From the NCBI GenBank assembly GCA_959347315.1, contig OY365813.1, forward strand, positions 34,413,528 to 34,477,527: a stretch of DNA of 64,000 nucleotides, written 5' to 3'. The translations under genes were made by a program, and so were the position numbers. This document shows positions 25,179 through 37,500 of this stretch, in pieces. Every line of letters starts with the position of its first letter. The first letter of the stretch is position 1. Source of the stretch: Bimastos eiseni. Lineage: Eukaryota; Annelida; Clitellata; Crassiclitellata; Lumbricidae. Under the pieces are notes generated by a model. That model saw nothing but the letters and a program-made list of their open reading frames with translations, was not told the origin of the DNA and did not search any database.

Positions 25179-25265
25179 TTCGTTTGTGTTCGTTTGTGTT
25201 CGTTTGTGTTCGTTTGTGTTCGTTTGTGTTCGTTTGTGTTCGTTTGTGTTCGTTTGTGTTTGTAT
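25176..25265 (+). repeat. 10-bp tandem repeat (TTCGTTTGTG)n
   Basis: About eight nearly perfect TTCGTTTGTG units, about 245 bp upstream of the lectin-receptor start codon. Confidence 0.9.
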
Positions 25266-25507
25266 GTTTCATTTAGATTAGATTAGATGAAGTTGAGCTC
25301 AGAATAAATTAACATAAGATTCCATTCGACAACTCATTCCATTCATCCACAGCATCATCTTCATCCTCGTCCAGCCTCCGTATCTTCTCCCATTCGCAAC
25401 GCATAACCACTCATTTATTTAGCTCCAGATCTGGACACGGCGGATCCACGCACGCACGAACAGACGAGCGGAAGAGTCATTCCATTATTTGCTTTCGCCA
25501 CCGATAG

Positions 25508-28500
25508 ATGTCGTTCCGTTTGGCGTCGGTCATCGTTTGGGTTTCGATGGTTTTAATCGCCCGCCGTGGAATACAGGCAATCACTTCCGGTAAGTAAAAC
25601 GTTCATTTTAATATGGTTGTTTATTTAGAAATAGAAACTCCATTAAAACAGAAATTGCCAAATATAAAACTAATTATATTATCCTAAAGATGACGCCTGG
25701 AACTATATGGAAGAGATATTAAGCCGACGAAAGCTGGGTCATTGACCTGGATTTTGCGTGTTACTATATCCGGGACTTTTGCAGTTGCGGTTAATTTTTT
25801 TAACGAGATGAAACAATCTTAAATACAGAATTGCAACATAAATGAAATGTGCGAAGAGGAAGATGTTTTGACTCGAGTAGCAAAATTTTATGAACTTTTT
25901 GGTGATTCAACGTTATCCTGCCGAGTAACCGGATGTCTATTCATTACACAGCCGACCACAGACGCCGTCCACAATGTTTGCGGCTTCATATCACTTCCAT
26001 ATTAGTCCTGTGTATATTCGTTTATTTAGAGGAAAAAATCCCTTATAATAGAAATTGCCAATTTTATAAATATAATTATTACTTAAAGTTAAAGAGCGCT
26101 AAAATATAAATATCTGTATCGATACGTGTGTAACTGTGTATGTAGTTATTCAGACTAATGGATAAACCAGGCGCCAATCCCAAGCTATGAAAGGGAGGAG
26201 GACGACGTTAACGGCCTCTTCCTCCTACTTCTCTTTCCTGTATTGCTTTCCCTTTTCCTCCTTTTTCTTCCGCTACTTCCTCCTCCTCTGCGTCCTCTTT
26301 TTCCTTCCTCCTCCTTTCTTCCTCTTTCGGCTTCTTCTATTTCTCCATTCCTTATCTATCTATACATCCTCTTGCTCTTCTTTCTTCTTTTCCTCGTTGT
26401 CCTCGTCTTCATCTTCTCCTCCTCTCTCCTCCTTCCTGTTGCAATTTATATAGCCCTAACAGACGGTCTCTGATACTTGTCGCATTCCACGAGCGCTCGA
26501 ACACGCCTCCACCCCAACTGTTGTTCCCCTCGAACTATCCTCTCCCTACTTTTTCCTCTGCCCACCAACGTTCATTCCTCGCTTAATATATGCCCATCGC
26601 GTCTCGGGTAAGCCATGTATTACCTCTGGACAAGGCGCTTGATTAAACTTCCCTTTATCCCTTCCACAAAATGTTCTGCATCCCATTACAAACCTAGATA
26701 TCTAACTCTTATTCTTCCTTCCATTCCGCTTACTGGCAGTCATAGCAACAGAGCTGGAGTAGTATAAGAGAGCAGTCAGTTCAATCATCTTCGGATGTCG
26801 TCATGGCGACGGTTGTCAGGGAGATTCGGTTGCTAAGTTCGGGCAGTGTCACGCGGGGCAATTGACTTGGGTTGATCTGGCAATTAATCTCTTTTGTTTA
26901 TAGAAGACAGGATTCTACCGCATCGTGTCACGTGCGGGGTTGAATAGAGCCTGGCTCTGTGAATACAGACTGTGAATTGAAATGTTACATTATTTCAACG
27001 AACAATACAGTTCAGATGGTAAAGGAACATGGAGAAACTGTAGGAAAAACATTGGCAGACTAAAATTAAACTTATAATAAAATTATTGATCAATAAAAAC
27101 TAAACTAAAACAAGAATGACTATCAGAAATGAAACTAAACCTAAAGCTATGATCGATACTGAAATAAATAAAAACCAATGTTTTTCTGAACTAAAATAAC
27201 ACTGCTACCTACTTCCACTACTACTTCTACCACCTACCACTACTTTCACTACCACTACACTAGTTTTAGATGTTTCAATCACTGTTGGCATTTGGTGTAA
27301 TAAATGATGATGTGAACGTCGGCGACTAAAATGATGATAAAACAACAACAACTACTACTACTATTAAGATCAGCAGCAGTTTCAATAACAATATTTTTTT
27401 CTAATGGTAAAACCATCTGCCAATGTTTTCCTACCGTTTCGCCACATTCATTTACCATCTGAATTGCATTGGATAATATAGTTCAACGTAGCATTTCAAT
27501 TATTCACAGCTTGCTTTCACAGAGTGAGGTTTTATTCAACCCCGCATGTGACACGTTGCGGTGGAACCCTTTGTTTTCTAAACGAAGCACATCAATCACC
27601 GGATCATCCGAAGACAATTGCCCCTCGTAACCCCACAGGAACCTAGCAAGAGAATTTCCTTGGCAACCGTCGCCATGACGATCTCCGATGATGATCGAAC
27701 GGACTGCTTTCTTACACTACTGGCTCTGTTGCTATGGCTACTAGTAGGCTGAATGGAAGGAGGATGGAGGAAGAATAGAAGGAGTTAGATATATGGGTTC
27801 GCTAGCAACCGAATCTCCTGGACAACCGTCGCCATGACAACCTCCGACGGTGACTGAATTGACTGCCTTTCTATCGTTAGAGCACTGTTCCTGGGAGACG
27901 ATGACCCTGGCGTGCCCCTCTTCGACTGAGCTGCTCCTGATCCGTTCTGCTGCCTACGGTCGTATGAGACCCGGTCGCTGCGTCTCCTCTACCTACTCGG
28001 AAGCTCTGGGATGCAGGGCAGATGTCACTTACTACCTGGACGCCCAGTGCACTGGGAGGAGGGAGTGTAGGCTCCTAGTGGCTGCCATTGACTCCATTCA
28101 ACAGCCGTGTGCTAAGGACTTCAAAATGTATCTAGAGGTCAATTATGAATGCGTTCAGGGTACGTAGCACGTCGGAGTTATTGTTTTTCTTATTATTATT
28201 GTCATTATACTTTTTTAATAATATTATTTGTATTAGTATTATATTTTTTATTACTATTAGTATTTCTATTAATATTATCATTACTGTTACCGTTAATTTT
28301 TTTTAAATTATTGTCTTGAGTTTATTATTATTGTTATTATTTTATAAATATTATTTCTCTAAAAATAAATAATACTATTATTTATGCTAAATGCGAATCT
28401 TGTCAGTTTCATATCTGACCGATTGTCGCCATGGCAACACGACGATCGTGACGCAGTCCTTCGGTTACCTGGCGCTGCTGCCAGGACCCGAGGCTCAGTC

Positions 28501-30815
28501 GTCATGGCAACCATTTCAACAGCAGCAGCAGCAGCCGATCCCGCGAGTCTGTTCGTGGACGATTGTGACGGAGCGAGGCCGAGAACTGACCGTCACGTGG
28601 AAGGCATTCCGCAGCGAACGGCGCCTCGTCCCTAGCAACGGTCGTCAAGGAGACGGTCACCAGGGAGACGGTCGTCAAGAAAACGGTCGCCAGGGAGATG
28701 ATCGTCAAGACGACGGTCGCCAGGGAGACGGTCGCGTAGGTGACCAGCAGCGTCGTCGGCTCCCTCCCCGCCACTGCCCGGTGGAGCTTTCATTCTGGGA
28801 CGGGCGTAAGGAGACGGTCCACACGGTCTGCGTGCCCTCCGATGGCCGCCCGGCCGAGGAGGAGGCCAACGACCCGGTCTACTACTCCTCAAAGGGAGGA
28901 TGGGTAGAGGTGAGGGCGTCAGTCGACGATTGGGCCTTCCTCGTTGGAGCGGATGGAGGCGCAAGGGCAGGGGGAACTCTGCCCAGGAAGCCCTTCATTC
29001 TGCAGTATCAGGGTAACCATTCGAATCAATGTACTAGATATGAATAAATGAATATAATAATAAATAAATAAATAATAAACTAATAAATACGAATATTTAT
29101 ATCTACATCATTTGTCATTTTATAATATTGAAATATAGAAACATATAAATATAATTTATGCCGCCTTATGTATATTAAATTAAATGCCATTAGGTACAGA
29201 ATGCTTTGTCTGTTTAAAAAGCATTACCCAGATTACTAGACTGACCTACTGACTGGTTGACTGGCTGGCTGGCTGGTTGACTGAATAAATTAAAATTTCT
29301 CAGCCAACATACAACGTAGTCATTCATTATGACATCTAGCATCCTACAGGCTATGGCCATGGGGACTTATTCGTAGATATCTCGAAGGGGCGCTATATAA
29401 ATTTTCGACTACAGTGTACTACATTACCTGGAAAGTCTATAACATCCGTATCTGGAATGTTCAACAGCGAATGGCTGTGCCGACCTCGTGGTGGAGGATG
29501 GAGCAGCAGCCTCCGTATCTCGCCAAGGCAGCGATGCCACGGTTGACTGCCCTTCGACGTTGGAGAAGTGGTACCTCAGGTGCCAGGATGGGGCATGGAT
29601 TGGCGAAATGGGAAACTGCAGTGCCATGGAACAAGGTTAGCCAGACGGATGCTTAATCCGGTTTCGTTGGGTAAAGATCTATCACTACTAGAACCTCGTT
29701 TATCTATTAATTAATTGGCATTGTCTATTAGTCTCATTCTTATTGCTATTGTCATGGTCACCATGAGCACTATCTTTATCCTTATCATTACCAATATTAT
29801 CAATATCCTTATCATTATGATAAATATTATTGTTATTGTTAGTAGTGCAACTCCTACTATTTCTATGGCTGCTACCACCTACGTCCATCACCACTACTCC
29901 ACTGCAATATTAATCACCATCATATTATCTTATTAATTTATTTAACCTAATTATGTTATTATTTATTATTATTAATATTATTATTGCTATTCTTATTACT
30001 ATTATTATTAACTTTATTATTATTATTATTATCATTATTCTTTGCACTATTAGTCTATGAAGACTTTTATTAGTATTGCTACAACATCAACTACTAATAC
30101 AGATGTAAGGTTATTACTACTACACTGCTATGATACTACTTCTCACCCAACCACCCAGATCACCATCACTTCCTTAGGAGAAATCCATATTTTCTTCCTA
30201 TTTGCAGTAACCTGTCACTCAATTCATATCATAAATTAAAATCATTTTTTTCATTTTGTAGGTCGAAGGTCATCCGAGGTCACCGTTACATTCAACGCCT
30301 ACCACGAACTTCGAAATGGTGACGTAATGAATGCAAATATTAAAGATAGTAGCGCCTCTATATTACTCTACGGCGTCAGTGTGTTATATAACGATATGAT
30401 CTATATTTTAAGATCCAGTCTATGACCTCATGTGATCTAGAATCACCTGATGATGTCACGGTCTCTCTGCTCTTTAAGCGTAATTGGGTTGAGAAGGGAG
30501 GGACAGAGGAGATGCCATACTTACTGGGCTGCAACTGTTTAGACTTGAAGCTGATCCTGCTTCTAATACATTGAGGAATTAATAATCAATTTCTCGGAAA
30601 ATGGCCATCATTTTAACTTTTAACCATGAAAACTAAAAATAATTACTCAACATCATTATCGTCATCGTTACTATTGTTATTATTATTTGTTGTTGTTATT
30701 ATTATTATTATTAAGTTGTTATTGTCTAATTATTGTTATTATTATTATTATCATTATTATTAAAATTATCAATAAATTATTATTATTATTATTATTATTA
30801 TTATTTTCATTTTTA

Positions 30816-30855
<40 letters not shown>

Positions 30856-31698
30856 GTTTCACATTATGCTGTTATCGCCCATGATGAGCTAAGTGAGTGT
30901 TGGCAATGTCCCGAAGAGGCAGGCGGCGTTCCCACGCTGAAGAACAACCGAGATACGTTGGAACAGAAATGACGTCTCCATTGGATCGTGGGTTGCAGCA
31001 CTCGTTCGACTACCCAACTCTGAGATGAACTCCAGTCCTTCACTGCTCCAAGCGCCGCCGGATTCCAAGGAGAGGACTACGAAGTCGTGGGTGTTGGTTA
31101 TGGTGGAATACTTGGCCCTCTTCGTCTTAGCTGCGCGTTCGGCTGCTTCGCCAGCTCTGACAGATGTGTCGACAAGATGTGACTTGGCGTAGGTGTCGGG
31201 CACTGTCACATCCCATGCCAGACATCGACCACGTGTCCAAGGAATGAGCGTGACGCCGTCCGGTCGCTTTCCATCTTCTCTTACCAAGCCGAGAGGTTCC
31301 TTTTGCGCTGGAATCTTCGCCCTGCCAAGAGCTCTCCAGATGACATCGTTCAACATGCTATGTCGTTGATGTTTTCCGCTGCCTCTTCTACAAATTAGTC
31401 CATGGAGCCCTTTTGCGTCGACGCTCTCTTGACATTGGTGACACAAATGTGGCTCGCAGAGCGTCGTTCCTAGCCTCAACCCGGCTGCCAGTCGTACATC
31501 CTCGTTTGAGAGGCGCAGGCCTAGGGCAGTCACAGGGGGCGCTAGCATCCAGTCTCCAGAATGAGGTGCTCGTGAGGCCAGCAGGCGAGCACGGTCGCAT
31601 GGATTGTTATTGGAATCCAGCAGACCTTTCCATGCCTTGTCTGTGAATCGGAGGTCCCATTCTTTCTGGCGATGACTCGCTGATCCTGTTGGTGGTTC

Positions 31699-31749
<51 letters not shown>

Positions 31750-32848
31750 AATTTTTATTAATGTTATCATTGTTGGCTAACTCCCAATACCTTTGATCCT
31801 TTTCTTATGCTATCCTTGACAATCGTGAGCTTAGTCAGGAGCTTTATATAGTTGAGTGACTGTGTTCCTTTGCCTTTTAGGGATCATTGTCTCCATACTG
31901 ATTGGCATCGTCCTTGGAATCGTGACCGGTGCCGCTCTGATGCTCATAATACATCTGTTGAAGACCAGGTAAGCTCATCCACTACTTGTCTATCTATGTC
32001 TATCTATGTCTATCTATGTCTATCTATGTCTATCTATGTCTATCTATGTCTATCTTTCTTCATCCATGTTCCCTCAAATATTTTGGAGACAGTGCGCGCC
32101 AGAAATGTTATGCGTGCAACATTTTATAAAAATTAATAGTCACACTTTTATGCACAGGTTCAAGCTGAATGCGATCATAGTTAGATTAAGGCTTATCTAA
32201 AATTTCATGGTGATAAGTTCTGATAATCTAGAAAACGTCCATTGTCTAAAATGTGTCTTAGAGCAGATGATGAATACTGCGCATACAGGGTATTGTAGTT
32301 AATTGTAATTAGCTTCTGATTTATTTAAAATTCTTGTGTGATCTGGCTCCCTCCCACGGCCCGTGTGCGCGCGCATATGCGCACAGCTCAGAGGGAACAC
32401 CGATGTCCATGCATTGATATTTTTGTCTATCTGTGTCTGTTGACTGCGCAGAAACAAAGGACATCGTATCTTCAAAAAGCGAACCAATTCCTCTACCCTC
32501 CGTCAGATGTCGCAAGGCGCTAAGCCCGGATGTAACAGCGCCATTAGCAACATTTGCAGCATCACCAGCGCCGCATCCCACTGCCGACCAACGCACTTTC
32601 CGCATCCGCCGGCAGACGTCGCATATGTCTGCGCATGCGCCCCGACGCTCAACTTCCGGTCTAATCACGACTTATCGAGGTCGCGATGTTTACTCCGGGG
32701 TCGAGAGGTCGAGGCACCGAGTGACGTCATGTGCTGCGACCTCTTGACCTCTTCCGCGATCAGCGGCGACGAATATAGCAGGGCGATGGACGACGCGTTT
32801 GTTCGCGATATTCACGTCTGTGACGTTCACGGTAGCGCTCTATCATAG
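25508..32848 (+). CDS. Single-pass receptor: signal peptide, SUEL lectin, CUB-like, sushi, TM, tail
   Basis: Exons 25508-25589, 27881-28159, 28407-29012, 29468-29635, 30262-30318, 31881-31968 and 32452-32848 (TAG) give 1677 nt (558 residues), with phase unbroken at all six junctions. Exon 1 is a signal peptide (MSFRLASVIVWVSMVLIA, about 27 residues). Exon 2 is a SUEL/galactose-binding lectin domain (HCSWETMTLACP, YGRMRPGRC, ADVTYYLDAQCTGRRECRL, YLEVNYEC). Exon 3 looks like a divergent CUB domain (GYLALLPGPEA, VCSWTI, LSFWDGR) interrupted by a Gln/Gly/Arg/Asp-rich loop. Exon 4 is a sushi/CCP module with four cysteines (GCADLVVEDGA, TVDCPS, YLRCQDGAWIGE, NCS). Exon 6 is a TM helix (IIVSILIGIVLGIVTGAALM) followed by KTRNKGHR, a stop-transfer run. 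The tail is about 130 residues with no domain recognised. It probably binds carbohydrate or ligand at the cell surface. Name and function unassigned. Confidence 0.82.
25610..26100 (+). repeat. Repeat G copy 2 flanked by a direct repeat
   Basis: 25690-26010 matches repeat G at 20370-20840. Its flanks 25615-25690 and 26020-26095 resemble each other (gtttatttaga, aatagaaattgccaa, cttaaag), so the block sits between direct repeats in intron 1 of the receptor. Confidence 0.6.
26215..26450. repeat. CT-rich low-complexity tract
   Basis: Pyrimidine-rich (ttcctcctc) sequence followed by a 'gcaatttatatagcccta' tail fragment. Confidence 0.7.
26696..27801. mobile_element. Foldback-type element with long inverted arms
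   Basis: Left arm 26696-27062 pairs imperfectly with right arm 27408-27801. Shared blocks include tatctaactc, the cgtcatggcgacggttgtca / caaccgtcgccatgacg pair, ctctgtgaa, ttcagatggtaaa, gtaggaaaa and cattggcaga. Arms are about 370-390 bp with a roughly 345-bp AT-rich centre and no transposase ORF. Confidence 0.82.
27795..27880 (+). repeat. Third, partial copy of the foldback arm, ending at an exon acceptor
   Basis: gctagcaaccgaatctcctg, ACCGTCGCCATGACAACC and gactgaattgactgcctttc repeat the arm sequence (right arm 27655-27720; left arm 26771-26840 inverted). The copy runs to ctatcgttag, the acceptor of the lectin exon at 27881. Confidence 0.75.
28630..28742 (+). repeat. In-frame coding minisatellite in the receptor
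   Basis: About seven 15-bp units of the type GGTCGCCAGGGAGAC encode tandem Gly-Arg-Gln-Gly-Asp within exon 28407-29012. Unit length is a multiple of three, so copy-number change keeps frame. Confidence 0.9.
30655..30855. repeat. (TTA)n microsatellite, left of the retroelement
   Basis: Imperfect (TTA)n in the intron between exons 5 and 6 of the lectin receptor. Confidence 0.9.
30895..31690 (-). mobile_element. Non-LTR retrotransposon fragment with PD-(D/E)XK-like C-terminal domain
   Basis: One long open minus-strand frame reads ALGLRLSNEDVRLAAGLRLG, a Cys/His cluster (CEPHLCHQC, HGLICRR), LNDVIWRALGRAKIPAQKEP, DGKRPDGVTLIPWTRGRCLA then WDVTVPDTYA, and ends FLFQRISVVLQRGNAACLFG. A zinc-knuckle followed by R-P-D-G and W-D-V-T-V is what I expect at the C terminus of non-LTR elements that carry a restriction-like endonuclease. 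The reverse transcriptase core is missing. It lies antisense in an intron between (TTA)n tracts. The frame is still open, so the copy may be recent. Clade not assigned. Confidence 0.75.
31697..31750. repeat. (TTA)n microsatellite, right of the retroelement
   Basis: Pure (ATT)n of about 48 bp, directly after the retroelement's 5' truncation point on its own strand. Confidence 0.9.
31985..32058 (+). repeat. (CTATCTATGT)n-type tandem repeat
   Basis: About seven copies of TCTATCTATG-type units just after the donor of the TM exon. Confidence 0.85.
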
Positions 32849-32859
32849 GGTGCGTGATT

Positions 32860-34450
32860 TTAGATTCTACAGTTTTCGAGACCGTATCTTCGCATTATGG
32901 GAGCTTTTTTGTGCCGCACATTTAAGAAAAAGCTATTCTTTTTTAACTTGCTTCTAGGGAATGCTGAACTCAATTATTGAACGTCTCTGCCTCTATCTGT
33001 CTATCTGTCTACTCTGCTTGTACGCCACCTATCTCCTTGTTTCCCACGGTTGTTCTGCTTAAAATCTCCCTTCCTGTATCTGTCTGTTCTGATGAATATC
33101 TCTCCCAGCACACGTCCATTCTACTCAATATCTCTCCCTGTATCTGTTTGTTCGGCTCATCATCTCTCCCTCTGTCTGTTTGTTCTGCTCAATATCTCTC
33201 CCCATATCTGTTTGTTCTGCTCGATATCTCTCTTTGCATCTGTGCGTTCTGTTTAATATCGCTCTTCCTGTATCTGTGCGTTCTGCGGCTGGTCGTGACT
33301 CATGACAACGTCTGTTGTAGCAGTCAGTTAACGCCAGTAGTCATTCCAACAGTGACGACACAGTATGACATCAGCCGAGGACTCCGCCTATAATAGCGCT
33401 AGATGGAAGCCAGGGGTCTATGCATCAGCACTGGCAATTTCACAGTCGGGTTCCTTATTCGTTGTGAGGGGTAGAGCAGTTGTCACGACGACAGTTGTGG
33501 CAATCGATTGTAAGCAGATATAATGTAGCAATCAGAAGCCGCTATGACGTAGGCCCACTTTCGGGCAGCATGTCGGTTATATACTCCGGTTATATAACCG
33601 AAATTTAACTTGGATTGGACGATTATATATATGATTAATCTGGCATCTGTTACGTAGGGCGTGGAAGCTGTAGTAAGTTTGTGTAGTCACTGAGACCGTT
33701 ACTGCTTCTTTTCTACAAGAAAACTTCGATCATTCCAAGGTTGATGTTCAATTTTCAAACTGTAAAATGTAGTCAGTAGTCAGGCTTAGGCTCTACTTCA
33801 AAAGACGGTAGAGTAGTAGGCTAAGATATGAGTGGGGCCGTAGAGTAGTGTTGAACACATTGGGACGCAGCTCAGAAGAACCGAGTTCGAGACCGGTATC
33901 TTCCTAAGGTTGATTACTCTTCTTTCGCTGGGCGGCGGCGTTTGTTAAAATGGTGGTATCTTATCGATAGACGTCTTTACTAATGCGATACAGCCAATCG
34001 TGTGGTGGCGTCACATATAACAAGATAGGTGGCGTGAATATTCACACACAGCATAATATTTTAAACTACGAAAATTTCAGGAAAACGATGGCCAATAATT
34101 AGCGATAGCATCATGAAATAACTAAATTAATCAATGAGACCAAAGTTATTCGATTTAAAGATTAGCTTTTGCGCCAAAGCAAACATTATATCGTGTTGCA
34201 TTCCACAAAAAAGTTGATAAAATAATCCAGACAGGCCTACGCACGGTAGGCCTACACAAAAAATCAAATTAGAGCCATTTTTCAATTAGTTACTTAGCAA
34301 TAATTCAGTACATTTAATAAAACACCTGACAGATAGATTAATTAGGCCTGAGCAATGAAATGATCAAGGCTTGTTACTTTTTAGTCTCATAAATATCTGC
34401 AATGAAAGCCTGATAATGAAAAGCCAGCCTTATTCTCAGATCGTTCAACC
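32860..34450. other. Intergenic between receptor and ASPSCR1
   Basis: 33060-33290 holds about six degenerate units of roughly 36 bp (CTGTATCTGT then TTCTGCTCAATATC). 33575-33605 is a short palindromic ggttatataacc hairpin. 33830-33960 is a repeat E copy with a B-box-like GAGTTCGAGACC. No gene seen. Confidence 0.55.
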
Positions 34451-34590
34451 GCTATTCATTACATGTTCCATCAACGACTAGAGATGTCGCTCTTCTGTTT
34501 TGCGGCGTGTGCAGACTCTTTGCGTGATATGTAATTATCTGTATTCTCGGAGTGTGATGGTCGAAATTTAAGCTAACATTGCGTGTAAAT

Positions 34591-37500
34591 ATGTCGCGAG
34601 GAGTTTCAAAAGTCGAGGTTTTATGTCCAAATGGACACCGAGTCGGCGTAAATGTCACTCAAGGTACAAGACTCTTACAGGTAAGTCTTTTTTGGTTGCA
34701 GTCAGAGACGGCATGGAAAGAGCATCGCCAGTTTTCGGTGTCAGAATATGAATTGTAAAGTCATATAACATTAATTTGACGCAATATGTAGGGCTTTTCT
34801 AAACGTCACTTGTGAAACTGAGGTCCTTAAATGCGAACATGATCAGTTTGAGTATCAGGATTGTGACCAGAAACGCTTAGCATGGAGAAATCGAAAGAAT
34901 CTGTCTCAGAGGCTTTGCTTTCGATTGCCCTACGATGATATATATTTTTTTTAATATATATTTCTTCTGCGGCCGAAAGTAAGCCCGCAACGCAAACGAA
35001 AATTTTGCATCTACGGCTGAATACGCACAACATTTAGCGCATTGTTAAAAATACCAAAATTTTGGTAAAAAGTGCATATTTAATTTGGGAACTTTGGTTT
35101 CGATTGCATTTCTAAAAGAATAAATCTTCTGCAAAGCTTTGGCCGCAGAAGCACCACGCTTTTAAAACCAGATTTGATTGTGAGCGACTTTCAGTGGACC
35201 TAGGGTTAAACCCGTCAGTCAGTTGAAATGGTATCAGTCTTTTTTAAACATCATTATTCATTCATTTATTTAGTTGAATGATATATATTTATGCTGAATG
35301 ACTTATTTTTGATTTCTAAACAATATATCTTTATATTTTTGAGTATTTCAATGGATCAATGCATTGGACACTAACAAGAGTATTTTTGTGGTGTTTTAGA
35401 CACACTACACATAGAGATGCAGACAGAAATTCCGAGCCCTATGCAGAGCAGTCACAGAAATTCTAGGCCCCCGGGCTGGGCAGGGCAGGGCAGGGCTGGG
35501 CAGGACAGGGCTGGGCAGGGCTGGGCTGGGCTGGGCAGGGCTGGGCAGGGCAGTAATGGACCTCTAAACTGCATTAGGCTCAATGAGTACGGGCGTCTAA
35601 GAAATCGTCAGGTCCTGGGCTTTTGTCCCTTTCTTTGGATCCCCCTCTCAGCAGGCCTGGCTACACATGCAATGCATCATTTTGTATTTTATTCACCTGC
35701 CTGTTTCTAAGTTTGGTTTTCTTTAGGTGAGAGAGGAATGCTGCCTGAAGCAGCGACTTGGCTCTCCCGAACTCTACATATTGAAGTGAGCATAAAGTTA
35801 TTAATGATCAAATTTTTTATGATTTGATTTGAAATGATAGTGCTATATCAATATCTGGCATTTTACAGGGCATTGTTGGTTGGTTGAGGAGTGGTTGTGA
35901 GCTGAGGAACCGAGGTTGATACCCGTAGAGAGGCATAGGCATGATGCTGAGCTGTTGCTTATATGAATAAATGATTATGCAAGTACATAGAAGATATACA
36001 GTTCTTTCATATACACTGTTCAGTATACAACTGATTATGCAAATGCAGTTGCTGATGCAAATAATTATGCAAATAATGTTTGCATAGTTATATTATCTTT
36101 CTTACATGCAAAGCATTTCTTTATCAAGCTCCACGCTATCTTTGTGATCTTATCAGGAAACCTATCTCAGCTACCACCGGACGTCCTCTCCGTTCTTTAG
36201 ACCGTCAGGACCTTTTAGTACCACGGTCTAGAACTGCCACAGCTCAGCATTGTGCCTATTCCTCTGTTGGCCCTTTGCTATGGAACAGCCTTCCTGCTGT
36301 GACTCGTGCTGCAATCTTATCTAGTAGCACAACTGTTTCTGCTCGTTCTCTTAAGACTTTTCTTTTCTCAAGGGGTTTTTCGCACTGGGAGCGCCTCTGA
36401 TTAGGTTGTACTGTGAGAGGTGCTTTATAAATCCGTAAATAGAATAGAATAGAATATTACAGAATATACAAATTATGTTAATTCATGGTTAAATACTATG
36501 CAAATATATGCAAATTTACATAAATATGTAAATTTATGCAACAGTGCAAATTTTTGTTACCAGGCACAACAGAAGGGAGCTAGATCTCGCTCTGCCAGTC
36601 AACCAGCTTGGCCTTTCCAACATGGCAAAGCTGGACCTCGTGAAGACAGAGGGCTCCAGGGAGGACGCCAAGGTCCGGATCGGCCTCGAAGTGGCCAACG
36701 AGGGGGGCAGGCTGCAGCGGGAGTTCGACCCCACGACCTCACTGTGGGGCGTGGTAGAGAGTTTCGAAAAGGACAACGGAAGGTTGGGAAAATACGAAGA
36801 AAGTATATATGTCTATAAAAAACCAACTAAGTACTTTATGGATAACCCCAAAATTTTGCTATTGACAGCGGTATTGAGGGCCCAGTGTTGTCGCTCTCTT
36901 TGCCCTGTTGAGAAGGGGTTCTTGTGGTTCCATTTGCTAAGAGTGGTTCCTGTGGTACCATTTGCCCATACTGCAGATATGTATAGCCGTGTGGTGGGTC
37001 CCTAGGATTTGGAATGGCCTTTCTCTGCTATTGGAACAGCCTTTCTCTGCTATTGGAGCTACGTCTGTTCCATAAATTGTGTAGTGGTACATTTTATCGC
37101 CATCTTAAAACCTACCTTTTTGTCTGGGCTGGAGTTTGGAGCACTTTTGAGTTGTCACATTGAAAGGGTGCTATATAAATATATGAAGGAATGTTATTAT
37201 GACTATTATTGTGCATAATTTATCACACACTGCTATCATCCTGCATCGACTCAAGACTCATTTGTTCAGTTGTGAGGTACCCTTGAAACTGCTTTAGCCC
37301 CATATTTATTATTATTGTTGTTACTATAATATTTAGAATTATATTTGTAATTTGTTGATGGGAATCCATTGGGTTGGTTCCACGGAATCCACGCTTGTGC
37401 GTCGGTCTTTCATTGGTGACTTTTAGTTCACTATTTTGTTAACCATTCTAACAGTCATTGAAATGGCATTTGAAATCGTTTAGTTTCATTGATTCATTAT

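Noticed and set aside
28502..28964. Minus-strand ORFs of 90 and 110 residues
   Set aside because: Shadows of the GC-rich CUB-like exon. Repeats of the coding minisatellite seen in reverse.
36498..36826. ORFs in other frames over the ASPSCR1 third exon
   Set aside because: Shadows. The frame giving [12 protein letters not shown] matches TUG and the phases of neighbouring exons.
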